DNA from: an uncultured Anaerolineae bacterium
GTDB taxonomy: Bacteria > Chloroflexota > Anaerolineae > Anaerolineales > Villigracilaceae
Direction: 5' to 3'
Assembly (NCBI GenBank): GCA_903875215.1
Contig: CAIQVH010000019.1
Location: forward strand, 124,001 to 188,000
DNA length: 64,000 nt
In this document: positions 9,444 to 17,376 of the stretch, one piece after another
How positions within the stretch are numbered: the first letter of the stretch is position 1
Layout: each line of letters opens with the position of its first letter
The notes under the pieces: model-generated
Database searches by the model: none
Seen by the model: the letters and a program-made list of their open reading frames with translations, nothing else
What the model was told of the DNA's origin: nothing
Made by a program: the position numbers and the translations under genes

Positions 9444-10478
9444 CTACGGAGTTTCGGCAGTGAAATTGTAATACTTCTGCGTAATGTTTTCCACATAATC
9501 TACCCCGGCTTCGCAGGCACGTGTTGATGCGTGGTCGGCAATCACGTTCCAGTCCAGTTTTTTGGAGGTCTTGCCATCAAAACTGGCCTGGATCGCGTTA
9601 TATACGCAGTTGGGCCCCGCGTTATAGTTCATCAGAGTCAATTTCCAAATAGTGGCATAGTCGACTGAGATGTTGGAGTAGGTTGCAGTGGCGTTATACA
9701 CAATTTGAGAGGTTTGTTTGCAATAACCGAGCAAAATCTGGGCAATATAGGCAATGCTCTGTTCCGCTTTTTGAACATCTATTTTGTACTGGCAGGTAGG
9801 GCAGTTGGTGTCCATCACATTGAGCAATTGCCAGGCCAGTAAATTGTTCATCTCGCGTGAGCTCTGAAAATAGGGGGTGCTGCAGGGACTGTGATTGACT
9901 GCCCGGCACAGGCTGTCATAAAGCTCCGGGCTCCACATCAAGGCATTTTCAGCGCCCAATTTGGTGACATGCCCCATGCCGTAATGAATCAAATCTACGC
10001 GATTTGGCCAGAACTGGCTTTCGAAGCGCAGAAGCTGCTTGAGCATCACGGGCGGAACACCATATTGGGTGCCCGCGGCTAAAATTTCATCATCAAAAAC
10101 ATTTTGGAGATAAAGGGTGGCTTCGTGCGCTTTCTCCAGCCCGCAGGAATTGGCGTATCCGTTCGACCACAGGCCGTTTAAAGGGCATTCTGATGCATCC
10201 ACCACGCCGGCCTTGATCAGCTGGCCAGAGAGAAACCCATAATATTCATCGGTGGCCAGCTCGGCGGGCGAGTTGGGCAGATGCAGCCAGTGATATTCTT
10301 CCGCTGGAATCGTATCACGCTCCAGGCAGACCGGTGTGCGGGTGATCAACGCCAATACGGGACGAGTATTCTTGAAGAGCAGTTCTTCCAAACTGGATGG
10401 AACGCTGCCGGGAGATTGCGTCAATAAAAATAGGAGCGTGAAAAACGCTGGTAATAGTAGCCACGCAGGCTTGTTCAT
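9444..10478 (-). CDS. Exported lytic-transglycosylase-like protein
   Basis: Starts at ATG 10478 (AAGGGGAAAAG upstream) with a signal peptide or anchor: MNKPAWLLLPAFFTLLFLL. The 344-residue product has the layout of an SLT-type transglycosylase: LLRFESQFWPN near residue 170 supplies the candidate catalytic glutamate, GMGHVTKLGAENAL follows as in the GLMQ-T motif, and LMNYNAGPNCVYNAI matches the YNAGP motif near the C-terminus. There are several cysteines (CPLNG, NSCGLEK, CPTCQYK), consistent with an extracytoplasmic, disulfide-bearing domain. It lies beside the Tad locus and could open the peptidoglycan for pilus passage; this is inference. Overall similarity to known families is weak. Confidence 0.6.
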   Translation of the reverse strand: MNKPAWLLLPAFFTLLFLLTQSPGSVPSSLEELLFKNTRPVLALITRTPVCLERDTIPAEEYHWLHLPNSPAELATDEYYGFLSGQLIKAGVVDASECPLNGLWSNGYANSCGLEKAHEATLYLQNVFDDEILAAGTQYGVPPVMLKQLLRFESQFWPNRVDLIHYGMGHVTKLGAENALMWSPELYDSLCRAVNHSPCSTPYFQSSREMNNLLAWQLLNVMDTNCPTCQYKIDVQKAEQSIAYIAQILLGYCKQTSQIVYNATATYSNISVDYATIWKLTLMNYNAGPNCVYNAIQASFDGKTSKKLDWNVIADHASTRACEAGVDYVENITQKYYNFTAETP

Positions 10479-11112
10479 AACTTTTCCCCTTGTTTTGTTG
10501 CAGGATGAGGGCAAACATGAGCACGAAACATACCCGGATTCAACTTTCTCCCCCTGAAAAAATCTCTGTCGGCCCGCGCCTGAATTCCTGGCTGCTAAAA
10601 TTTCTCTACAGATCAACCCTGCGCGGAGCCCCGCCACCATCAAACCTGATTTGAAATCCCGGCGAGATTATACAACCAATCTGGCGCGTTCCAGCCGATC
10701 CCCTACCAGCGAACTATCCCTGAACCGGCTGGAAACGCTGGCGCCGTGTTGGGTGAAGAATGAATTGTGTTATAATTTTTTTTAGTTGTAACCAGATTAC
10801 ACCGGGTGGGCGAAAAATTCAGGGGCATTGTGGCGAATTTGAAGTTGGCGAATACGAAAAATAAACTTGATCGACCGGTTTCTTCGCGGACCGGTGATTG
10901 TGTTTTGCGCGGGGTCAGGACAGAGCCGCCGGGCACGTATCAGTCTGAGAGCAAATAACGGGGAAGGTTCATCAAGAGCGGGTTGCACTCCCACGGGTCG
11001 TTGCCGCGGAAAAACAGGGTTGAACGGATCGTCGCGGCCTGTTCGTAAGAAAAAATTCAACAGTTTTTTGTCAGGGGTATTCAGGATGTTCAGGTTGGGT
11101 GGAGGTCGTCCA
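10479..11112. other. 634-base gap: promoters of the transglycosylase gene and Tad operon, long leader
   Basis: No gene is supported; open frames here lack family features. A minus-strand TATAAT (10672-10667) could serve the transglycosylase gene, with a poor -35. A plus-strand promoter near 10771 would give the Tad mRNA a leader of about 330 bases. The leader contains two copies of the self-complementary word ACCGGT (10874-10879, 10890-10895) that can pair, and is GC-rich, so structure is possible. I could not match it to a known riboswitch class. Confidence 0.5.
10749..10776 (+). promoter_or_regulatory. Probable promoter of the Tad operon
   Basis: A perfect TATAAT (10771-10776) lies in an AT-rich patch, with TTGGGT (10749-10754) 16 bases upstream as the best -35. 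It is the strongest -10 in the gap before the tadE genes. Confidence 0.5.
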
Positions 11113-11532
11113 ATGCATAATCTACACAAAAACTCTGCACAGGGTTTGGTCGAATTTGCGCTGACTCTCCCGGTTCTGTTGCTGCTGGTCTTTGGGGCCA
11201 TGGATTTTGGGCGCGCTTTTTATTTAAAAGTGGCGCTGGAAAATTCAGCGCGCGAAGGTGCCATGTTCATGGTCTACAATCCGTCGGCAGGGATTGCCAA
11301 TGGATATGAGTTAACCAAAGCGGCCGTCCAGGTGGAAGGGCAAAATTCCGGCTTAAGTATCGCGCCTGCCAATGTCAGCGTCGTCTGCCGCTCAAGCGGC
11401 ATGGTTAAAACCGCCTGCCCGAAAGGTTCGACGGTGGAAGTCAGGGCTCATCACGAACTGAAAATGCTGGTGCTTGGAATTTTTTACGGGCCGCTGGATC
11501 TGGTGGGCGAGGCAAGGATGTTGATCCCATGA
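11113..11532 (+). CDS. tadE: TadE-like pilus assembly protein (first copy)
   Basis: A 139-residue pseudopilin-like protein. The N-terminus shows the TadE signature SAQGLVEFALTLPVLLLLVFGAMDFGRAFYLKVALENSAREGA: a conserved E in the QGLVEFALT segment, one membrane helix, then a polar start of the extracellular domain. ATG 11113 is chosen because a strong GGAGG sits seven bases upstream; ATG 11086 and a longer frame are less likely. Two cysteines (VVCRSSG, KTACPKG) may form a disulfide. The stop overlaps the next start (ATGA). Confidence 0.85.
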   Translation: MHNLHKNSAQGLVEFALTLPVLLLLVFGAMDFGRAFYLKVALENSAREGAMFMVYNPSAGIANGYELTKAAVQVEGQNSGLSIAPANVSVVCRSSGMVKTACPKGSTVEVRAHHELKMLVLGIFYGPLDLVGEARMLIP

Positions 11533-11972
11533 AAAACAGCGCTCACAACCCTGGACAATCGCTGGTCGAGTTTTCCCTGACGATCTCCCTGTTTCTGCTG
11601 ATCGTGCTTGTTTTTATCGATCTGGGTCGGGCAATTTATTATTACTCAGCTCTCAATAATGCCATCCGCGAAGGAGCCCGGCAGGCCACGGTGAGCCGCT
11701 ATACCAATGCCAGCCTGCGCCAGACCAAAATTCGGGAAACTGTCTTGGCCTATGCCATTTCAGTTCCCCTTGCGGCAAATGATATTTCTGTTTATTGTGA
11801 TCAAAACCCCTCCAACCTGGATAATCCCTGCACCAATTATGTAACCGTCGCCGCCCAGGTCAGGTTTGCCCCGGTAACTTTTTTCCTGGCCCAGATTGTA
11901 GGGTCCGGGAATATGCTCAGTCTCAACGCCGAATCCACCATGCAGATGACTCCCTATGGAAAGTATGAATAA
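11529..11972 (+). CDS. TadE-like pilus assembly protein (second copy)
   Basis: A 147-residue paralogue of the previous gene: PGQSLVEFSLTISLFLLIVLVFIDLGRAIYYYSALNNAIREGARQA, a short processing-type leader, a membrane helix with the conserved glutamate and an extracellular domain with a cysteine pair (VYCDQN, NPCTNY). Its start overlaps the preceding stop by four bases, so it is translationally coupled. It is expected to be a minor pilin of the Tad/Flp pilus, anchored in the cytoplasmic membrane. Confidence 0.85.
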   Translation: MKNSAHNPGQSLVEFSLTISLFLLIVLVFIDLGRAIYYYSALNNAIREGARQATVSRYTNASLRQTKIRETVLAYAISVPLAANDISVYCDQNPSNLDNPCTNYVTVAAQVRFAPVTFFLAQIVGSGNMLSLNAESTMQMTPYGKYE

Positions 11973-11982
11973 GGAGGTTGCG

Positions 11983-13188
11983 ATGAGAAAAATAACGTTC
12001 CCGCGCGGACAAAGCCTTGTCCTGGTCGCCCTGCTGATGGCAGGTTTGGTGGCCGTAGCCGCCCTCCTGATCGATGGCGGGAATATTTATCTGAACCGGC
12101 GGCAGGCCCAAACTGCCGCAGATGCAGCCGCCATGGCTGGAGCGCATGAAATGTGTGTCCAGAAAGGGGATCTGGCCGCCATTACCAGTGTCGCGAACCA
12201 ATATGCAACAGTTGAAAATCAGGCCTCCTCTCTCGATAGTGTCAAAATTGAAGATGGGGCAGTGGTAGTTTCTGTCACAAAATCGACTCGCTCTTACTTT
12301 GCGCCCATTTTCGGGCAAGATTCAAATATCGCCCGGGCGCGGGCTTCGGCCGGTTGTTTCCCGCCGGCGACATTTACCCGGGTTTTGCCCATCGCCTGGA
12401 CTTGCCGCCAACCAGTGGGTGGTTCTTCTTCGACCTGCAGCATTCACTCCATTCCCTGGCCGATTTTCCAAACCTTGTTGGGGATTGTGGACTTTAACAA
12501 CACGGTGCTGACGGAAGGGGATGAAATCCATTACACCACTTATACTGATAACCCTCCCGGTGAAGGCAAGCTGGTCTACCTGGTGATGGATAGTGATAAA
12601 TTTGACCCCAGCGTGGATTGCCAGGAACTGAACCCTGCCGGGCAAATTAACTGTGATTTTAACGACGATGGCATCCTCGATGTCGAAGGCGGAGCCAACC
12701 GGGGCTGGCTCTTGCTGGATGGCGGCACCGGCGCCCATGATTTATCGGAAGTGATGCTCAATGGGTATCCAGATCCAATTACCATCCCGCACTGGTTTGC
12801 AGGGAAAAATGGCGTCTCCAACTCGGTCTTCATCAATGCACATCAAATCCGGTTTATGATCTCCCTGCTCCCGGTCTTTAATGCCGTTTGCACAGATACA
12901 ACCTCCACCGATCTGCCCAGTGAGTGCTCTACCGAATATAAAGCCGGCGACCTGATCACCGGTTCGAGTGGCAATGGCACCTACTACCGGGTGGCAGCTT
13001 TTGCCCCATTCGTGGTGACGTGCGTCTCGAAGGGGGCTTCTGAGAAATGCCCGGGCAAGAAATTATCCAATATCGATAAAAATACATCCACTATTGAAGG
13101 CTATTTTGTGAGTGGGTATGTCGCTGGAACTGATATCAGCCCGAGCGGGTTTGATTTGGGGGTTTACATCATCTCGTTGACCCAATAG
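11983..13188 (+). CDS. TadG-like protein with N-terminal Tad (Flp-assembly) domain
   Basis: ATG 11983 has a near-perfect AAGGAGG five bases upstream, so the in-frame ATG at 11956 is rejected. The 401-residue product opens with RGQSLVLVALLMAGLVAVAALLIDGGNIYLNRRQAQTAADAAAMAGAHE, the membrane helix plus AQTAADAAALAGA motif of TadG-type proteins. The rest is a large extracellular domain with several cysteines and Asp-rich stretches (NCDFNDDGILDVEGG, which looks like a calcium-binding DxDxDG loop). No von Willebrand domain motif is obvious. It is likely a structural or tip component of the Tad pilus. Confidence 0.8.
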   Translation: MRKITFPRGQSLVLVALLMAGLVAVAALLIDGGNIYLNRRQAQTAADAAAMAGAHEMCVQKGDLAAITSVANQYATVENQASSLDSVKIEDGAVVVSVTKSTRSYFAPIFGQDSNIARARASAGCFPPATFTRVLPIAWTCRQPVGGSSSTCSIHSIPWPIFQTLLGIVDFNNTVLTEGDEIHYTTYTDNPPGEGKLVYLVMDSDKFDPSVDCQELNPAGQINCDFNDDGILDVEGGANRGWLLLDGGTGAHDLSEVMLNGYPDPITIPHWFAGKNGVSNSVFINAHQIRFMISLLPVFNAVCTDTTSTDLPSECSTEYKAGDLITGSSGNGTYYRVAAFAPFVVTCVSKGASEKCPGKKLSNIDKNTSTIEGYFVSGYVAGTDISPSGFDLGVYIISLTQ

Positions 13189-13253
13189 CACATCGTCACT
13201 GGCTCGGTTTTTACGCCTTTAATTTCTGCACACACTTTTCAAGGAGGGTTAAC

Positions 13254-14087
13254 TTGAACTCACGTCTCGCGACTGGAATCGTGATTGCCATCTTCGGAAT
13301 TCTGCTCGTTGGTGCGGGCAGCCTGATGGCCATGCGCCTGTTCGATATCCGCCTGAGCACGCCCGAAACATCCATCACTCCCGAACCGGAAAAAACGGTT
13401 CAGGTGGCAGTGGTCAGCGGTGACGTAGCCGCCGGTCAGGTGCTGAGTGCCGATCAGGTGGTGATGAATGCCATCCCCGCCCAGTATGTGCCCCGGGATG
13501 CCATCGAAAACCTGGAGAATGTCATTGGAAAAATCACCAAGGTGGACTTGTTTCAAGGTGAAATGATCCTGGATCACAACCTGGCCAATCCTACCAGCCA
13601 GGTTTACGACGTAGCTTATCTGTTGGATGAGACTCACGTGTTAATGGCGCTGCCCGCCACTGATTTAATGAGCCGCGAAGCCCTGATCAAGCGCGGAGAC
13701 CTGATTGATATCCTGGTTTCCTCGCTGGAGACACTTCAGCAGGTGGGGGAGACTGCCGCAGCCGGGCAGGAGAATTCTCCCCAGCTGGTCACCTTTTCTG
13801 CGCTGCAGAAGGTCAATATTACAGCGCTGGTGGTGGATATCGTTCGTAGCGACAACGAGAATAACCCCGAACCCGTCAATACCATTCCCAGGCGTGAAGA
13901 AGTGGTGGTGCAGACCTATCTGGTGGCGCTGGATCCACAGGATGCGCTGATTCTTAAATACCTGAAAGATTCGGGGGCGGTTTTCGATTACGTCCTGCGC
14001 GCGCCTACGTCCACGGGTAAATTTGACCTGGTGCCGGTCACATCCGAATATATCAAAGAGCTTTATGGGTTGGATCTCCTGCCTTAA
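13254..14087 (+). CDS. cpaB: CpaB/RcpC-like Flp pilus assembly protein (SAF domain)
   Basis: A 277-residue membrane-anchored protein. It starts with TTG at 13254, six bases after AAGGAGG, one of the clearest ribosome sites in the window. An N-terminal helix (TGIVIAIFGILLVGAGSLMAM) is followed by a beta-clip SAF domain: VVSGDVAAGQVLSADQVVMNAIPAQYVP, and a second domain typical of CpaB (RGDLIDILVS, QTYLVALDPQDALILKYLKDSGAVFDYVLR). In diderms CpaB works with the secretin; here no secretin is present, so it probably acts at the cell wall. Confidence 0.85.
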   Translation: MNSRLATGIVIAIFGILLVGAGSLMAMRLFDIRLSTPETSITPEPEKTVQVAVVSGDVAAGQVLSADQVVMNAIPAQYVPRDAIENLENVIGKITKVDLFQGEMILDHNLANPTSQVYDVAYLLDETHVLMALPATDLMSREALIKRGDLIDILVSSLETLQQVGETAAAGQENSPQLVTFSALQKVNITALVVDIVRSDNENNPEPVNTIPRREEVVVQTYLVALDPQDALILKYLKDSGAVFDYVLRAPTSTGKFDLVPVTSEYIKELYGLDLLP

Positions 14088-14113
14088 AGCGGCTCAGAAA
14101 AGGGAAAAAGTCA

Positions 14114-15364
14114 ATGTCAAACTCGCAAGCTCCCCTACGTATCCTGACCATTTCGGCCAATGAATTGATACTGGAATTAATTCAAACCGCATTGGAAAGG
14201 GATGAGCATTACTTCGGGCTCGATGGTGTGGCGCATCAGGATGACCTGCTCGAGACGATTGCCAGATCTGCGCCAGATTTTGTGTTGTTGGATTTTTTGG
14301 CGCCCAATCTCCAGCTGGTGGAAATGCTCGATAAAATCTCCCTCCAGTTTCCGGAGGTGGTGACGATCGTCATTCTGCCCGAAGACCAGGTTGCAGAAGT
14401 GCATCGCGTCCTCATGGCCGGGGCGCGGGCTTTTATCATTCAGCCGTTCAATCAGAACCAGTTTTTAACAGTTTTGGAGCGGCTGGCAGAACTGCATCAG
14501 CGCAACCTGAAATCCAAATCGGATGCAGCGCTGCAGGTGGAGTATGCTGCGGCGCATCGCGGGACAATTGTGGTTTTTAGCCCGAAAGGCGGGGTGGGTT
14601 GCTCCTCTGTGGCTATCAACCTGGCGGCGGCGTTGATGAATGAGTTGAAGCAGGAAGTGCTTTTGTTGGATGGAAAACTGCTCTTCGGGGATCTGGATAT
14701 CATGCTGAATCTGAAGACGCAAAATTCGATTGCTGATTTGATTCCGCATGTTGGGGCGTTGGATGAAGGCTTGATCCGGGATGTGGTTTCAGTCCATGTT
14801 TCCGGGCTGAAGGTTCTCCCGGCCCCCGCCAATCCTTCGGCCGCGCACGGGATCCGCCCTGAAGATTTGCACCGGGCCTTGATCGGTCTGCAAACAGTTT
14901 TTCCTTACGTGGTGATTGATAGCGGCAATTTTTTGAGTGACAATGCCGTCACATTCATGGATGCCTGTCACAAAATCATTCTGGTTGTCAACCCCGATAT
15001 TGCCTGTTTGCGGGATGCCAGCCGTTTTTTTGAAATTTGCCGGACCACGTTGTCTTTCCCGAAGGATAAAGTGCTGGTTGTGGTTAACCAGCATGATCAG
15101 CGCGACGGGCTAAGCTTGAAAGATATTGAGCGTGCTTTGCAGGTCAAGGTTTTTGCCACCTTCCCTTGGGATCGCCGAACCAGCCTGCAGAGTATTAATC
15201 GCGGTGTTCCAGTCATGCTGCAGGCGCAAAACTCGCCCTTGCGCAAGGCTTCGATGAATTTTGCCACAAATCTGATCGCAGCGCTTGGCCATGTGCCAAA
15301 CGAGGCGGCCAAAACAAGAAAAGTTCTTTCGGATGTTCTCTCCAAGTCATCCCGCCTGGGCTAA
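14114..15364 (+). CDS. cpaE: CpaE/TadZ-like pilus localisation ATPase with receiver-like domain
   Basis: A 416-residue protein with an N-terminal receiver-like domain (about 1-130: ILTISANELILELIQ, DFVLLDFLAPN, VTIVILPEDQ, GARAFIIQPFNQNQF) and a ParA/MinD-type ATPase (from about 150). The deviant Walker A reads SPKGGVGCSSVAINLAAAL: the signature first lysine is kept, but the usual GK-T/S is G-C-S-S, as in many TadZ proteins that bind nucleotide weakly. LLLDGKLLFGDLDIMLNL and YVVIDSGNFLSD follow. TadZ places the pilus machine in the cell. It precedes tadB by 30 bases. Confidence 0.88.
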   Translation: MSNSQAPLRILTISANELILELIQTALERDEHYFGLDGVAHQDDLLETIARSAPDFVLLDFLAPNLQLVEMLDKISLQFPEVVTIVILPEDQVAEVHRVLMAGARAFIIQPFNQNQFLTVLERLAELHQRNLKSKSDAALQVEYAAAHRGTIVVFSPKGGVGCSSVAINLAAALMNELKQEVLLLDGKLLFGDLDIMLNLKTQNSIADLIPHVGALDEGLIRDVVSVHVSGLKVLPAPANPSAAHGIRPEDLHRALIGLQTVFPYVVIDSGNFLSDNAVTFMDACHKIILVVNPDIACLRDASRFFEICRTTLSFPKDKVLVVVNQHDQRDGLSLKDIERALQVKVFATFPWDRRTSLQSINRGVPVMLQAQNSPLRKASMNFATNLIAALGHVPNEAAKTRKVLSDVLSKSSRLG

Positions 15365-15394
15365 CCCAGGCGTTGGCCAAACAAGAGGTATTTT

Positions 15395-16369
15395 TTGGAA
15401 ACCACGACATTAAACCTGTCTTTTGTCCTGCTAATGCTGGGAGTTGGTGTCAGCGTCCTGTTGTCTGGCATCTTTCTTGCTTCGCGCGGACAGCGGGAAG
15501 TGCAGGACCGGCTTAAGAAATATGTGGAAACGAACACGATCAGTGCGTTGGAGACGCCCGACAGCACCGAAGGCGTTTTTCTCGATCGGTTTCGCTCACA
15601 ATTTAACGTCATGTTTGGGGTCTTAAGATCCGAACAGATGCAACTCAAACTGGTGGCGGCAAACTGGCAGATCACCGCGAGCGAATATTTTATTATCCGG
15701 GTTGGTGTGATTTTGTTGGCTTTTCTACTCGGGCTGTTTTTCTTCAGAGATGTTTTGCCAGGCATCGGTCTGGGGGTGATTGCCTCCATCGTGCCTGGCT
15801 TTTTGCTGTTCCGCAGTATCGAAAAAAGGCAAAAGCAATTCCAACTACAGCTGGTGGATTCGCTCTCGCTGATCCGTGGCGCGGTGGAAGCTGGATATTC
15901 ATTTTTGCAGTCGCTCGGGGTGGTCATCCAGGAAATGGGTTCACCCACCTCGGATGAATTTCGCCAGGTGCGCCGCGAAGTGGAACTGGGTTTGCCGCTC
16001 AGCCGGGCGCTGATCAACATGGCCAACCGCATGGAAAGCGACGATTTCTACATGGTTGTGACCGCCATCAATATCAATATGCAAGTTGGCGGCAGTCTCT
16101 CCACCATCCTGAACGTGGTCATCCAGACCATTCGGGAACGCATGGCCTTGCTGGGCGAATTACGCTCGATCACCTCGTATGCGCGCTACGCCAGCTATCT
16201 TCTGACCCTGTTGCCCTTTATCACCCTGGCAGTGATTGCGCTGATCAGCCCGGGCTATGTTCAAACCATGTTTGCGCCAGGTCTTGCGCGCTTCATTTTG
16301 ATCTATGCCCTCGGCAGCCTGCTGGTTGGCAACCTGGTTCTGCGGCAACTGGCAAAGCTGAACATTTAA
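15395..16369 (+). CDS. tadB: TadB-like inner-membrane platform protein (T2SF family)
   Basis: A 324-residue protein with membrane helices near residues 10-28, 95-135 and 270-320, and the GspF/T2SF domain between (LQLVDSLSLIRGAVEAGYSFLQSLGVVIQEMGSPTSDEFRQV, LGLPLSRALINMANRMESDDF, VNMQVGGSLSTIL-like segment). Start is TTG 15395, with AGAGG about seven bases before it; no ATG fits. TadB and TadC form the membrane platform on which the CpaF ATPase works. Confidence 0.88.
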   Translation: METTTLNLSFVLLMLGVGVSVLLSGIFLASRGQREVQDRLKKYVETNTISALETPDSTEGVFLDRFRSQFNVMFGVLRSEQMQLKLVAANWQITASEYFIIRVGVILLAFLLGLFFFRDVLPGIGLGVIASIVPGFLLFRSIEKRQKQFQLQLVDSLSLIRGAVEAGYSFLQSLGVVIQEMGSPTSDEFRQVRREVELGLPLSRALINMANRMESDDFYMVVTAININMQVGGSLSTILNVVIQTIRERMALLGELRSITSYARYASYLLTLLPFITLAVIALISPGYVQTMFAPGLARFILIYALGSLLVGNLVLRQLAKLNI

Positions 16370-16383
16370 CGGACAGGGGTGGC

Positions 16384-17334
16384 ATGATGAATTTCAACTG
16401 GGTTGAATTGGGGCTGATGGTGTTCCTCGTGACGGCCGGATTGGGACTGGTGGGCTGGGGGTTGAAATATTTTGACACCAGTGAAGTCAACAAGCGGATT
16501 CAGACCTTCATTCTTGCTCCACACCTGGCCAGCCTGTCGGCCAACTTATCCGAGCTGCGGGGAGAAAATTATTCGGAGAGCTTCCTGCAACGGACATTGG
16601 TCGCCTGGTTGAATGCGCTGATGTCCAACCTGGGACGTTTGACCCCGGCTCAATCGGTTCAGGAATTGAATCGGCGCTTATTGGTGGCCGGCAACCCTTA
16701 TAACTTGCGCGCCCAGCAATTTTACGGTCTGCGCCTGTTGTTTATGCTGGTTGGATTGGCGCTCGGGTTTTTCATTTACCAGCTTAATCCCCGCTCCAGT
16801 ACCAACCTGCTGTTGGGGCTGGCGGTTTTTCTGATCTCGGCGGTGGCACCCGGCCTGTGGTTGGGTGTGCGGATTCGCAACCGGCAGGATGCCATCCGTC
16901 GCAATTTGCCGGATGCCCTGGACATGCTTTCGGTCTGTGCGGCGGCGGGTTTGAGTTTTGATCAGTCCCTGCTGCGGGTCGGACAAACTTTCAAGACCAC
17001 CATCGGTCAGGAGTTTGCGCGGGTGGTGGCTGAAATGGAGGTTGGCGTTTCGCGCCAACAAGCCCTGCGAAATTTACAGGTGCGGGTCGATCTTGCCGAG
17101 CTGTCCAGTTTTGTGGCGATGATTGTGCAATCGGAAGTGCTCGGCATGAGCATTTCGGATGTTTTACATGCGCAGGCAGAACAGATGCGCATTCAACGGC
17201 AACACCGTGCCAAAGAGGCCGCCCAGCGTCTGCCAGCCAAAATGATGATCCCGCTGGTATTCTTTATCTTTCCAGCCTTGCTGGCAGTCTTGCTCGGGCC
17301 TTCCATTCCAGAAATTATGGGGCTGCTCCGGTAA
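16384..17334 (+). CDS. tadC: TadC-like inner-membrane platform protein (T2SF family)
   Basis: A 316-residue partner of TadB. It has N-terminal helices (LGLMVFLVTAGLGLVGWGL), a central pair of helices (LLFMLVGLALGFFIY, LLLGLAVFLISAVAPGLWLGVRI), the T2SF domain (NLPDALDMLSVCAAAGLSFDQSLLRVGQTF, VGVSRQQALRNLQVRVDLAELSSFVAMIVQSEVLGMSISDVL) and a C-terminal helix LPAKMMIPLVFFIFPALLAVLLGP. The KEAAQRLPAKMMIPLVFFIFPA end is diagnostic of TadC. A double ATG occurs at 16384/16387. It lies 14 bases after tadB. Confidence 0.88.
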   Translation: MMNFNWVELGLMVFLVTAGLGLVGWGLKYFDTSEVNKRIQTFILAPHLASLSANLSELRGENYSESFLQRTLVAWLNALMSNLGRLTPAQSVQELNRRLLVAGNPYNLRAQQFYGLRLLFMLVGLALGFFIYQLNPRSSTNLLLGLAVFLISAVAPGLWLGVRIRNRQDAIRRNLPDALDMLSVCAAAGLSFDQSLLRVGQTFKTTIGQEFARVVAEMEVGVSRQQALRNLQVRVDLAELSSFVAMIVQSEVLGMSISDVLHAQAEQMRIQRQHRAKEAAQRLPAKMMIPLVFFIFPALLAVLLGPSIPEIMGLLR

Positions 17335-17376
17335 GAGCTTACGTCCCAAGGGATTTCACACACCTGGCAGGTAAAA

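Noticed and set aside
10860-11090. Cyclic di-GMP or cobalamin riboswitch in the Tad leader
   Set aside because: The conserved core words of these classes were looked for and not found.
10867-11112. N-terminal extension of the first TadE protein to 10867
   Set aside because: The extension is basic, without family match, and a strong GGAGG precedes ATG 11113.
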